Under the pieces are notes generated by a model. The model was not told the DNA's origin and ran no database searches. It saw nothing but the letters and a program-made list of their open reading frames with translations. From positions 4,154,001-4,218,000 of the forward strand of contig NZ_FNTG01000001.1 of the NCBI RefSeq assembly GCF_900104795.1: DNA of 64,000 nt, written 5' to 3'. How positions within the stretch are numbered: the first letter of the stretch is position 1; the number at the start of each line of letters is the position of its first letter. The position numbers and the translations under genes are program-made. This DNA comes from Burkholderia sp. WP9. Its GTDB lineage: Bacteria > Pseudomonadota > Gammaproteobacteria > Burkholderiales > Burkholderiaceae. This document shows positions 33,799 through 42,726 of this stretch, piece by piece.

Positions 33799-33924
33799 GG
33801 CCGTGTGACGCGTGGCGCGCGTCTCGGACGCTTGCGGAGCAGCGGCTTATTTGTTGAAGTGGGGGCGACTCAGGGACTCGCGACGAACTCCCCGGAACTC
33901 CGGTCTGGCCGTCTTCTCGGGGTG

Positions 33925-34345
33925 CTACCGTAGATAGTCGGTCGCAACGAGATGTCGGATAGCGTGAGGACCGAATCCCGGGGTCTGCGGAATGCGCCGT
34001 CGCGTCAGCCTGAAGAACTGCTTATTCAGGCTTGTCCACTTGCCGGAATTGTCATTTGGGAAAAGCCAGTCTGCGTTGGGATTGGCGCGGAGTAGGCGGG
34101 GCCGGAACTTATCCAGGCATTCTTCGATTCGGTGTCCAAGAGCGCGTGGCAGCGGCGCGTCGTACGGTCCCTTGATTGCTTTGCGGTCGTTTTTCGAAGT
34201 CTTGGGGGCCAAACCGGATTCGCCACTGCCCGTCGTCGCGACGGTACAGTGAGTCCGAGTTGTTCGGACGCCAGGTCATGGTGACAAGATTTCGGGCTCG
34301 AAGAGGGTTTGCAAGCGCAATCGACACCGCCAGCGCATCACGTTT
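33925..34345 (-). pseudogene. Decayed tyrosine-recombinase C-terminal fragment
   Basis: Frameshifted remnants match the recombinase at 38731-40725. One frame has SIALANPLRARNLVTMTW and the DGQWRIRFG segment; another frame has YDAPLPRALGHRIEE and TPGFGPHAIRHLVATDYLR. The intact homologue reads ANPLRARNFILMTW, YDAPLPSALSDRIEE and TPGFGTHAMRHVVATDWLR. At least one frameshift and a premature TAG after DYLR are present, and the tyrosine-bearing C-terminus is lost. It lies in the same orientation as the intact copy, upstream of the large NTPase gene. Confidence 0.8.
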
Positions 34346-34517
34346 TTACGCAGCGTTGCTCTAAACTCCGTACCGGTCTTCCTCGCGCGGTCGGACAAGG
34401 GAGCCAAAGAAGGAGCGGAATTTATCGAAGGTTTTCTGAGCAAGTGGACTGCAAACTCCATTAGGGCATGCGTGCACCGATGGCAGTTTGGCTACATTGC
34501 CGTCGCATACGAACAAT

Positions 34518-37500
34518 ATGACAGCCGAATTTTTCATCGAACGCACCGCGACACTCAAGAGCTCGGAGTCCGGAAGTCACTCACGGTTTCTTTCTGACTG
34601 GCAGCATTTAGACGCCTATGTCTTGCTAGGCGAGCCCGGGTCCGGGAAGACGACAGCCTTCAAGGCGGAGGCGAAACGGATGGGCGACGCGGCGTTTTAC
34701 ATCACCGCGCGCGACTTTGCGGTACTGGAGTTGCCCGCGGCCGCAAAAGGGAAAACCTTGTTCATCGATTCGCTGGATGAGCGCCGCACCGACTCGGTTT
34801 CACCGTTCACAGCACTTGATGAGATTCGCCTTTCCTTGCAAAGGGCCGGATATCCACGCTTTCGGCTGTCGTGCCGAGAGGCCGACTGGGTTCGGAATGG
34901 AGATGTAGACCTACAAGCCGTGTCGCCATCTAACACGGTGGAAGCGCTTTGGCTGAATCCGCTGAATGATGCAGAGATTCTTGAGCTTCTCGGGAAATTA
35001 CTGCCTTCCACAGCTGTTGGCGCGGTTGAGTTCCTTGAGGAGGCACGGTCTCGAAAGCTGGCCCCTCTCCTTTCTAATCCGCTTCTATTGAAGCTTCTGG
35101 TAGATGTAGTTCAAAAGGCCGATTGGCCGGAGAGCCGAAGCGCCACCTACGCGGCCGCGTGCAACCTGCTTGTGCGGGAGCACAATCGCGTGCACCTGAT
35201 GACGCGCCCCGTTCGAAATTCGATGAGCGCCGAGAACCTATTGGCAGCGGCTGGAAAACTGTCCGCAGTGATGCTGCTGTCGAACAGCTCGGCAATGCAG
35301 ATTGGGGCCCCCGATACCCCTGTAGACGGTGTGTTTCATATTGACGATTTGCCGTCGGGTATGAACATCGATAAAGCGACGGCCATAGCTGCACTGGATA
35401 CTAAGCTGTTCTCCGTTGACGGAGATTTGCGAGTGCCCGTGCACCGGACGGTCGGCGAATATCTTGCCGGACATGCAATCGGAGAGCTGGTAACACGTCA
35501 CGGCCTGCCTTTGCAGCGAATTCTGGCTGTAATGAGTGTCGCTGGAACCCAAACGGTCGACGTGCTTAGAGGTGTTTATGCTTGGCTGACGCTCTTCTGT
35601 GTCAAGGACAGAGAGTTTCTGGCCTCGCGCGACCCTTTAGGTTTGGTACTTTACGGCGACGTTAAACCATTTTCCGTCGGTCAAAAGACGAAGCTGCTTA
35701 TGGCGTTGCAGCGGGTTGCGACCGAAAATCCGTGGTTTCGCAACGAAAATTGGGAGGCACATCCTTTCGGCGCGCTTGGCACCGCAGACATGGAGCCGAC
35801 ATTTGCTCATTTCCTTAAAGACGAATCTCGGGAGCCAGGTCACGAAGCCTTGGTCGTATGCATTCTCGACGCTATTCGTTATGGCGAGACGTTTCCGGGC
35901 CTTGCCGGCACTTTCGAGGAAATAGCTCGAGATTCAACTCGGGCGCAAAGGGTGCGGCTTGGCGCAGTCGCGGCGTGGCTCCGCGACGGGGCATTCGAAC
36001 AGGACGCCGCTCGCCGCTTACTGCACGATGTTTCGACGGGAGCGGTGAGGGACTCGAACGACGAGGTCCTCGGGGAGTTGCTGGACTGCCTTTACCCCGC
36101 GCATTTGTTGGTGAGAGAAGCTCTTGCGTGTTGCAGGCCAGCGAAGCAGCAAAATCTAATCGGTCAGTTCAGGATGTTCTGGGCGGTCGAGTTCAATCGT
36201 CGCCTTCCGGACGAGGATTTGATACCAGCGATTGAGGCACTCCACGAGCTTCTTTCCGCACCGGCCGTATGCGACGACATCGACACCGGTTCTCGCGCAT
36301 ACGACATGACTCGGGAAGTTGCGGCAAGGGTGCTGGTGCGCGCAGTGGAGGCCGAGGGCGAGACGATTCCGGCATCGCAACTGTGGAAGTGGTTGTCGAT
36401 AGGACTCGACAAGTACGGCTCCGCTGGGCTCGAGTCATCAGCTATCAAGTTCCTTAGTGACTGGTTAAGCAATCGTCCCGAGATGCAACGGCGGCTCGTC
36501 TTGGAGAGACTCGCACAAATGCCAGGAGACGCGAAGCCCGTCCGCTTCGACAGTCTCGAGAGCTGTCTATACGATGCAAAACGCCCCGCGGACTGGTACA
36601 GCTGGCTTCTTGTGCAGGCCAGCGCTTCTGCCAATGACGTGTTTGTTGAGAACTGCGTTGACCGGGCCTCATTTGCTGCTGTGAATTTGCATGAGAAGTT
36701 CGAAATCACGTTGGAGCATCTTGAGGTGTGGGTGGCTGCGAATCGAAAGCGATGGCCACATGCCGAACAGTGGATGCAGCGGAACACGGCTTGGCAGCTC
36801 GACTCCTGGCAACGACGGGAATCTGAACGCAAACAGCAAGTCGAGGGCCGTCGCCTAGAGGAGCGCACGGAGAGGCAAAGCAATTTTGGGGAACGCCTGC
36901 GCGGTCTTTTGACCGGGAACAGCGATAGCTGGCTGGTACGGGAAATTGCGTTAGCGTATAACGAAATGTTCTCAAACATCCAAGGTGAAACGCCGCTGCA
37001 ACGCGTGGCCGACCTGCTCGTTGTGGACATTGGCGTCGCTGAGCAGGCAATTGGGGCGTTGAAGCGGCTCGTCGTCGCCAACGACTTGCCATCCTTGAGC
37101 AGCATTATTTCCGTGGGCCGAAAGGCGGGACACTCGTACAACTCCTCTTACCCCGCATTGCTTGCGGCGAGACTCTGCCATTCCGACGGTGCTGATGTGA
37201 AATCGTGGAAGCCGAGCGTCGTCGATGCTTTGGTCGGCTTCTACATGATGGATGCTGGGGCGCCACTTCCAGACTGGCTACGGGCACTGGCCGAACATAA
37301 TCCAGGCCGGGTTTCGGACCTGATGTTCAGTTGCTGGGAGGGGCCGCTAAACGATGGTCGGGCTCCCAACATCGATACCCTTCGCTTCCTGAGGGACGAA
37401 GAAGCTCCAAAAATTTTGGTCACGAAGCTTCTGCCGCGTGTTCTTAATAGCATGCCGGGGGACCCGGACGAACGTTTGCTCCATTTCTTCAACGCCACAC

Positions 37501-38627
37501 TGCTTCCGGCAGCGGAGCAACATCTGCCACGAGCCGCCACATCAGCTGCGTTGGCGGCTCTTCTTACGAAGTCGGAACTCGGCGCCGAATTCCGGTTGGC
37601 AGTGCAAATGGGACTGTTCGCCGCGGACCCTGAAAGTCAAATTGGCGACATCGAAATTACTGCGGTGAGTCGAGCGGACGGACCATACCTTTTGGCAAAA
37701 GCAATCGAGCAGAAAGGACAAAGCCTCCAAGACGCGCTGGCGGCGCATCCCGCTATCATTGCTCGCATGATTCGGGTGCTCGCGTCGACAACGACTTCGT
37801 CTATATCTAAATCGGCGGACGACGAAGACTACAACGCACCATACGACCATCAGAGCGCCGTGCTACAACGATTTGCTCACCTTCTTGGCGCATCGACGTT
37901 GCCCGCTGCAGGGCTGGCGCTGCACGACCTGCGTCAAGACCCCCACATGGACTCATGGCGAATGTGGCTTGGCGCTTTGCTCTTCCAGCACGACCGGAAC
38001 CTCAAAAACCACCACTACGTACCTCCGACGCCGGTGGAGGTGGCGAATGTTCTCGCCAACGATGCCCCCGCGAATTCCAGAGATATGGCCGAGCTATTGC
38101 GAGACCAGCTCGCTCATATCGCAGGCAAAATTCATTTTGAAGAGACGAATCAGCTGGACTTGTTTTATGACAAGGACACAAACGGTGTCTTTATCCCTAA
38201 AAGCGAAAATGCTTGCCGGGACGTGTTGCTTACCTTAGTGCGCGACCCGATGGCGCTGAAGGCGGTGCAAATCGAGAAGGAAAGTCTCGCGGCCGCCGAG
38301 AAGCGCGCGGACATGCAGACGAGCATAATCGTCCAGAGTAGTCGTCGCATTGTCCCGGTCGAGATAAAGAAGGACAATCATCCCGAGCTCTGGTATGCCT
38401 GGCGCGACCAGCTCGAGCCTCGCTATATGCGCAATCCAGATGCTGAAGGAGTAGGCGTGTTCATCATTCTTTGGTTTGGTCACAAGACGAAGATGGGGCC
38501 GAACAAAGAAAAGCCAAAAACGGCCAAACAGATGGCAGAAGTGATGAGTGCCCTCATGCCCGTCGAATATGCCGGTCACATCGTCGGACTTGTTATCGAC
38601 CTGTCGCGGAGCTTGTCAAGAGGATAG
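34518..38627 (+). CDS. Large STAND-like NTPase with C-terminal PD-(D/E)XK-like motif
   Basis: A 1369-residue protein from the ATG at 34518; a TTG ten codons upstream is possible, and no strong ribosome-binding site is seen for either. Walker A is GEPGSGKTT at residues 38-46 and Walker B is LFIDSLDE with Asp84 and Glu88, as in NACHT/STAND NTPases. A long alpha-helical region of about 900 residues, suitable for sensing, follows. Near the C-terminus a possible nuclease core appears: Asp1265 (RADMQ), then VPVEIKKDNHPELW with Glu1282 and Lys1284, followed by GVGVFIILWFG. This fits a D...ExK active site. Sensor-NTPase-nuclease logic as in Avs or NACHT defence proteins is inferred; the nuclease is C-terminal, unlike most Avs effectors. 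It lies between two recombinase copies. Confidence 0.75.
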   Translation: MTAEFFIERTATLKSSESGSHSRFLSDWQHLDAYVLLGEPGSGKTTAFKAEAKRMGDAAFYITARDFAVLELPAAAKGKTLFIDSLDERRTDSVSPFTALDEIRLSLQRAGYPRFRLSCREADWVRNGDVDLQAVSPSNTVEALWLNPLNDAEILELLGKLLPSTAVGAVEFLEEARSRKLAPLLSNPLLLKLLVDVVQKADWPESRSATYAAACNLLVREHNRVHLMTRPVRNSMSAENLLAAAGKLSAVMLLSNSSAMQIGAPDTPVDGVFHIDDLPSGMNIDKATAIAALDTKLFSVDGDLRVPVHRTVGEYLAGHAIGELVTRHGLPLQRILAVMSVAGTQTVDVLRGVYAWLTLFCVKDREFLASRDPLGLVLYGDVKPFSVGQKTKLLMALQRVATENPWFRNENWEAHPFGALGTADMEPTFAHFLKDESREPGHEALVVCILDAIRYGETFPGLAGTFEEIARDSTRAQRVRLGAVAAWLRDGAFEQDAARRLLHDVSTGAVRDSNDEVLGELLDCLYPAHLLVREALACCRPAKQQNLIGQFRMFWAVEFNRRLPDEDLIPAIEALHELLSAPAVCDDIDTGSRAYDMTREVAARVLVRAVEAEGETIPASQLWKWLSIGLDKYGSAGLESSAIKFLSDWLSNRPEMQRRLVLERLAQMPGDAKPVRFDSLESCLYDAKRPADWYSWLLVQASASANDVFVENCVDRASFAAVNLHEKFEITLEHLEVWVAANRKRWPHAEQWMQRNTAWQLDSWQRRESERKQQVEGRRLEERTERQSNFGERLRGLLTGNSDSWLVREIALAYNEMFSNIQGETPLQRVADLLVVDIGVAEQAIGALKRLVVANDLPSLSSIISVGRKAGHSYNSSYPALLAARLCHSDGADVKSWKPSVVDALVGFYMMDAGAPLPDWLRALAEHNPGRVSDLMFSCWEGPLNDGRAPNIDTLRFLRDEEAPKILVTKLLPRVLNSMPGDPDERLLHFFNATLLPAAEQHLPRAATSAALAALLTKSELGAEFRLAVQMGLFAADPESQIGDIEITAVSRADGPYLLAKAIEQKGQSLQDALAAHPAIIARMIRVLASTTTSSISKSADDEDYNAPYDHQSAVLQRFAHLLGASTLPAAGLALHDLRQDPHMDSWRMWLGALLFQHDRNLKNHHYVPPTPVEVANVLANDAPANSRDMAELLRDQLAHIAGKIHFEETNQLDLFYDKDTNGVFIPKSENACRDVLLTLVRDPMALKAVQIEKESLAAAEKRADMQTSIIVQSSRRIVPVEIKKDNHPELWYAWRDQLEPRYMRNPDAEGVGVFIILWFGHKTKMGPNKEKPKTAKQMAEVMSALMPVEYAGHIVGLVIDLSRSLSRG

Positions 38628-38648
38628 GGGAGACGAGGTGCTCTCCCC
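38627..38648 (+). terminator. Possible stem-loop after the STAND-like gene
   Basis: GGGGAG (38627-38632) and CTCCCC (38643-38648) form a six-base GC-rich stem with a ten-base loop immediately after the stop. There is no T-tract, so terminator function is weakly supported. Confidence 0.3.
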
Positions 38649-38730
38649 AGCGCGGAAGTTAAGGTACGGGGGCAGACGGTTTTTTCTCGGTGACCCAGAA
38701 AGAAACCTGCCGAATGTGGGAATGGTCCGT

Positions 38731-40725
38731 TCATCTCTTCATCGCCCGACCCACTGCGTCCAGATGTTCTTCGAAGCGATTGAAAGCCTCGTCCTGCCTG
38801 AGATGCGCATATTCCTTCAAGACGGTTTCAAGCCTGTCGTGGAGCAGTTGGGCCGCTGTGAGAAAGTCGTTGGGGTGCGTTCTGAGCCAGTCAGTTGCCA
38901 CCACGTGGCGCATTGCATGCGTGCCAAAGCCGGGAGTTTCCGGTATGTGACGCTGCGTGATTTGAAAGACGTGTTTGCTCAATCCATAAAAGATTTTCCC
39001 TGTTTGGCCCGGGAAAACCGAAGCACACGTAGGATTATCTCTGATGAGGCGCGGCCGGTAGTCATACAGATATTCCTCGATTCGGTCACTTAGCGCACTG
39101 GGAAGTGGCGCATCGTAGTCGGTCTTTTTGGCATGTCGGTCATTTTTGAAATCACCAGCACCGAATCTCAAGCGCCATTGTCCATTCTCGCGGTGATAGA
39201 GCGACCCGGTGCCGTTGTCGTTCCATGTCATCAAGATAAAGTTGCGCGCCCTGAGCGGATTTGCAATCAGCATCGACAGAAGGAGCGCGTCCCGCTTATG
39301 CCGTGCCTCCTCCAGGCTTCCAGGGGCGGCCTGGGCCGCGAGCCGGTCCAGTTGCTCGACGGCACGCATGACAGGCGCGAGCGGCTCTGCCAGGTTGAGC
39401 AGGCCCTGGATGGGCTCATCTGGCTTCCGCGATGTATCCGTAGCGTCCCGTATCCACTGTTGGTAAAGCCGATAAGCTTGGGCACATGCATCGCTCCAAC
39501 TCCCACTGAGCGTCCCGTCGGGTAGCTTCATCGCGAACGCTGGCTGTTGGGTCAGGTACCCCGTCAAAGGATGAGTCATGCTGGCGCCGAACTTGCAAAA
39601 GTTCGCATGGCCTTTGTGTATCAGGCCGGCCGAGCGGTCGCTTCGGAAATCGAGGAAGCCGTCGATGGCTTTCGGAACAACCAGCCAGGCGAGCGTCTGG
39701 GCGTCGGTTACCGGAACGCCCCGGCCACCAGCGTCTTTCGGCAGGCAGAGGAAGCCAGCAAAACTGCGGACCATGTTCATCGTGATGTTGGCAGTGACGC
39801 ATCCCGTCTTGCCTCGACGTGCGTAAGGCGGAAGTCTGTCCACAATTTTCTCAAGTGGAAGCACTCGCCATGACCCTCGGCTCGAGCGTACGAGTTGCGG
39901 GCTTCGCTGGGTCTTGTACTCGTAGAAGTCGTCCCACTCGGAGAGGAATTCTGGGGTCATCTGCCTCGCATGCAAGATGTAGGGGCTCTTGGTATTTGCC
40001 TGCAGGCGTTCCCGAAAACCAATTGGGAATGTGCGAGTCCGCTGTGTTTGAGTCTGTGCATCGCGGGATGCCTTCGACACCAAGGCGAGCAGTGCATCAC
40101 GTGGCATCCCCAGTTCAGCCTCGATGCGATTGACCGACGGGAAGGCCCGACAGTTCGGGAGCGCTCCTTTCATCCACCGTTGGATGGCTGAAACCGATGC
40201 GCCGGCGCGCCTGGCGAGCGTCTTGGGCGCGTAGCCCGAGGCGGATATCGCTTCGCGAAGCGCTTGATGAAAGATGCTGGTCGATTTCGCATCTGTCGAT
40301 TCGCGTGAGGCCGGCAACTGGGCGTCTAAGATACTGCGCTGCCAGGCACGAAGATGACTGCGCCGGTCGCTTTTCGTGCGGGGCGCCACGCTTAATGAGT
40401 CCAGGTACGCCTGAAGTCTCTCATCGAAGCCGTGAAGCATCTCCCGTCCAACAGGCGAGTCTTCTGTTTTGCCAAAGAAGGCGAGGAACGAGTGAAGCGT
40501 TGAAAGATTGTTTCGGAAGACTTGAGTCTCTGCCGGGTCAGGCGAATTTATGCTGGCTAGCAGTTCATGTTTTCTGCGAGCGATTACTTCACGGTAGTTC
40601 TGCTGCATTTCCGGCTCAGGTTGACTCTCAAAAAGCTGCCATATGTCTCCCTCGCCCTCGTTATGGCATAGTTTGACGTGGTAACGGACATTCTGTAAGT
40701 CACTGAAATCGCAATGCTTTTTCAT
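38731..40725 (-). CDS. Large tyrosine recombinase with embedded HTH
   Basis: A 664-residue site-specific recombinase, longer than a usual phage integrase (about 400). An N-terminal SAM-like region is followed at about residues 163-212 by an XRE-like helix-turn-helix (GYAPKTLARRAGASVSAIQRW). The catalytic domain occupies the C-terminal 200 residues, with Arg492 or Arg494 in ANPLRARNFILMTW, the HxxR box His603/Arg606 in THAMRHVV, a His in LLHDRLE, and the nucleophile Tyr639 in KEYAHL. All key residues look present. It converges on the STAND-like gene and has a decayed homologue at 33925-34345. Confidence 0.85.
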   Translation of the reverse strand: MKKHCDFSDLQNVRYHVKLCHNEGEGDIWQLFESQPEPEMQQNYREVIARRKHELLASINSPDPAETQVFRNNLSTLHSFLAFFGKTEDSPVGREMLHGFDERLQAYLDSLSVAPRTKSDRRSHLRAWQRSILDAQLPASRESTDAKSTSIFHQALREAISASGYAPKTLARRAGASVSAIQRWMKGALPNCRAFPSVNRIEAELGMPRDALLALVSKASRDAQTQTQRTRTFPIGFRERLQANTKSPYILHARQMTPEFLSEWDDFYEYKTQRSPQLVRSSRGSWRVLPLEKIVDRLPPYARRGKTGCVTANITMNMVRSFAGFLCLPKDAGGRGVPVTDAQTLAWLVVPKAIDGFLDFRSDRSAGLIHKGHANFCKFGASMTHPLTGYLTQQPAFAMKLPDGTLSGSWSDACAQAYRLYQQWIRDATDTSRKPDEPIQGLLNLAEPLAPVMRAVEQLDRLAAQAAPGSLEEARHKRDALLLSMLIANPLRARNFILMTWNDNGTGSLYHRENGQWRLRFGAGDFKNDRHAKKTDYDAPLPSALSDRIEEYLYDYRPRLIRDNPTCASVFPGQTGKIFYGLSKHVFQITQRHIPETPGFGTHAMRHVVATDWLRTHPNDFLTAAQLLHDRLETVLKEYAHLRQDEAFNRFEEHLDAVGRAMKR

Positions 40726-40743
40726 ATGGCCTCCGCCACTGGG

Positions 40744-40950
40744 TTAAAAGCCTAGTGGTCTGCCGTCCGTTACACTGGTGCTGTCCCTCGAGAAGCGGTT
40801 AATAGTCACCTGTTTATTGACCGCATTTATATTTCTGCGGCGGCGCAGACGTTCAAACGGCGCCGACTCGTTGAAAGTCCAATCCGGCGATTCAATGGTG
40901 AGAATTCGCTCGGCTGCCTCTGCGGTGTCGCGATGAACGGTGCTCGCCAA
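40744..40950 (-). CDS. Small hypothetical protein upstream of the recombinase
   Basis: A 68-residue open frame in the same direction as the recombinase, ending 18 bases before its start. It is Arg-rich (FERLRRRRNI) with no recognised domain. The short spacing suggests an operon, but coding status is uncertain. Confidence 0.35.
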   Translation of the reverse strand: MASTVHRDTAEAAERILTIESPDWTFNESAPFERLRRRRNINAVNKQVTINRFSRDSTSVTDGRPLGF

Positions 40951-41036
40951 CGGTCCGTGGGGTGTCTCAAGGGAAGGAACTTTTCGGAAGGGGCGCGGGC
41001 GAGTCGTGGCGTTTGGAGAACTGCGCTATACAGCGC

Positions 41037-41258
41037 ATGACATCAATCGAACGTCCCGCCAGCCACGCGTATCTTGACGCCATTGAGCTCGCCGACTTGC
41101 TCGGCGTCTCCCTGCGCACAATCACTGTGCGAGCAAAACATCGGCCCTGGCTACTACCATCGCGCGCCACCGTCTACGACGACCAACTACTCCGCTGGCG
41201 ACGGGACGTCGTTAACTCATGGTTGGATAGAGGCTTGAGCGCATCGCTCAAATTTTAG
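41037..41258 (+). CDS. Small helix-turn-helix DNA-binding protein
   Basis: A 73-residue protein from the ATG at 41037 with an AlpA/excisionase-like HTH (YLDAIELADLLGVSLRTITVRAK). A GTG at 40962 would add 25 unconserved residues. It is divergent from the small ORF and recombinase, consistent with a recombination directionality or regulatory factor; that role is inference. Confidence 0.6.
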   Translation: MTSIERPASHAYLDAIELADLLGVSLRTITVRAKHRPWLLPSRATVYDDQLLRWRRDVVNSWLDRGLSASLKF

Positions 41259-41333
41259 AAGGCCTACGCCGGGCACTTGGTGCCGACCGCCTATTAATTG
41301 CATTCGCGGGGCCATTCAGTCGCATTCGCTGGC

Positions 41334-41576
41334 CTACGATTCCGTAACTTCAGCCAAAAACTCGCTCACCTGCGCCCCGAGCAACTCAGAGAGCCTCCAC
41401 ATCGCGTCGATTGTGACGTTGAGCTTGCACCGCTCAATTTGGCTTACATAGGTGCGATGGAAACCTGCCGCTGTTGCCAGCGCTTCCTGCGAATAGCCTG
41501 CCTGACGACGCAGTCGCCTTAAATTTGCCGCCACAAGCTGGCGAGCGCGATTCGGTTCTGGTGCAATTTTAGACAT
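41334..41576 (-). CDS. XRE-family regulator
   Basis: An 80-residue Cro/C1-type helix-turn-helix protein (LRRLRRQAGYSQEALATAAGFHRTYVSQIERCK), similar in size and layout to restriction-modification controller proteins or phage repressors. It is divergent from the gene at 41784. An inverted repeat in the intergenic region is a candidate operator. Confidence 0.85.
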   Translation of the reverse strand: MSKIAPEPNRARQLVAANLRRLRRQAGYSQEALATAAGFHRTYVSQIERCKLNVTIDAMWRLSELLGAQVSEFLAEVTES

Positions 41577-41623
41577 GCCCGTAGGTTGTCTAAAACACGA
41601 CTATAAATCTACACACGCTCAAC

Positions 41624-41638
41624 TCTACATATTGTAGA
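41624..41638. promoter_or_regulatory. Candidate operator for the XRE regulator
   Basis: Arms TCTAC and GTAGA form a perfect inverted repeat separated by five A/T bases (ATATT), within an AT-rich region 48-62 bases upstream of the XRE start. A related half site (ATCTAC) is nearby. Binding is inferred. Confidence 0.4.
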
Positions 41639-41783
41639 CTCTCCATATTGCTAGTCTGACTGCGCGCTTCCTCCTGAGTGCCGCACCCGGCGCCGCAATC
41701 AGCCTTTCGCAACTCGGTACTCGGCTCGTTGCGGGCCCGAAATCTGAAACGCCGTCTGGCATATGCCATGCATTGGAGGTCCC

Positions 41784-42311
41784 GTGGAACCAATTCGTCT
41801 CAAGCACATTCCGGCGTCGACCCGCGCGGCGCTTTCGCACCTAGGAATTCCGGTCACTACTCTCATAGACGGGCAAACCATCACCGTTTCGCCGCAGGAG
41901 TTGCCTGGTGAGACCGAATGGCGTGTCGACCTTATGAGGTGGCTCGTACGCAAGGTCTTTTTCCACCTCGCATCACTTTCACGGGACGAGCGCATTCAGG
42001 CATTGCTGGCCATCGAGAAAAGATTGGTCGCAACGTCAGGCCTCCATGTTGTGGAAGCTGAGGCTGTTGCCGAAAGTGCGCTGGTATCTATTAAGGATGT
42101 GTCTGATGAGGACGCGAGTGCCGTCATGAAGGCCATCAAACTCCACGAGGCACATCTGGAGGTCGAGTGGACTTTGCTGGAACAGCGCTACAAGAAAATC
42201 ATCCTTGGCGACAGCGTTCCGACAAGCGGTAGCAAATCGGAGAGTCCGACAAGCGGTGGCAAATCGGAGAGTGGTCGCAATGATGTCGACCGCATGAGTC
42301 TTGCATCGTGA
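41784..42311 (+). CDS. Hypothetical protein with C-terminal tandem repeat
   Basis: About 175 residues, beginning VEPIRLKHIPASTRAALSHLG. The GTG at 41784 is preceded by GGAGGT with tight spacing; an ATG at 41763 is an alternative. The middle is helical (DLMRWLVRKVFFHLASLSRDE). The C-terminus carries a Ser/Lys repeat encoded by a 27-bp tandem duplication. I recognise no family. It is divergent from the XRE regulator and may be regulated by it. Confidence 0.5.
   Translation: MEPIRLKHIPASTRAALSHLGIPVTTLIDGQTITVSPQELPGETEWRVDLMRWLVRKVFFHLASLSRDERIQALLAIEKRLVATSGLHVVEAEAVAESALVSIKDVSDEDASAVMKAIKLHEAHLEVEWTLLEQRYKKIILGDSVPTSGSKSESPTSGGKSESGRNDVDRMSLAS
42219..42272. repeat. 27-bp tandem duplication inside the hypothetical gene
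   Basis: Two adjacent 27-base units (42219-42245 and 42246-42272) differ at a single base (AGCGGTAG against AGCGGTGG). The in-frame unit encodes a nine-residue PTSGxKSES repeat. Confidence 0.85.
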
Positions 42312-42525
42312 GACGGACTGTACCTAGTCGGAGCCCGACCGATGGATGCGGGGTGAGCTTAGTGAAGCCGGCGAAGTGCAAGTCGCTGCGAGTTAATGCG
42401 CTGGCCGCGAGACAACGCAAGCTATTCAGTACGCGCTAAGCGGAGTCGCTAGGGAATTGGCGCGTCTGCTTAAGCGGCAGCTAACTCGCCGTCAGAGCCC
42501 GCTCACGAGGCGGGGCGAGAGCAGC

Positions 42526-42726
42526 ATGTCGAAGCGATGCGTATTTCGGCTTCTCTGCCAAGCGTTTCACCAGGCGATGCTTAACCCGCTCGACGCCTCG
42601 GCGCGCACGGCAAGGCAACGTAGCGCGTTGGTTTATGTGCTCGCGGTCGCCGACATGCCGCCGACTCTACCTGTGCCCGGCATACCGATGGAATTGCACC
42701 GTGCGCGCAAGCGGAGGAGAAGATGA
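42526..42726 (+). CDS. Small basic hypothetical protein
   Basis: A 66-residue frame from ATG 42526 (MSKRCVFRLLCQAFHQ) ending in a run of basic residues. Its TGA overlaps the ATG of the next gene in an ATGA arrangement, which is the main reason to consider it real. No family recognised. Confidence 0.4.
   Translation: MSKRCVFRLLCQAFHQAMLNPLDASARTARQRSALVYVLAVADMPPTLPVPGIPMELHRARKRRRR

Noticed and set aside
39133..39525. Plus-strand frames inside the recombinase gene
   Set aside because: They are antisense to conserved catalytic regions of the recombinase and lack their own signals.
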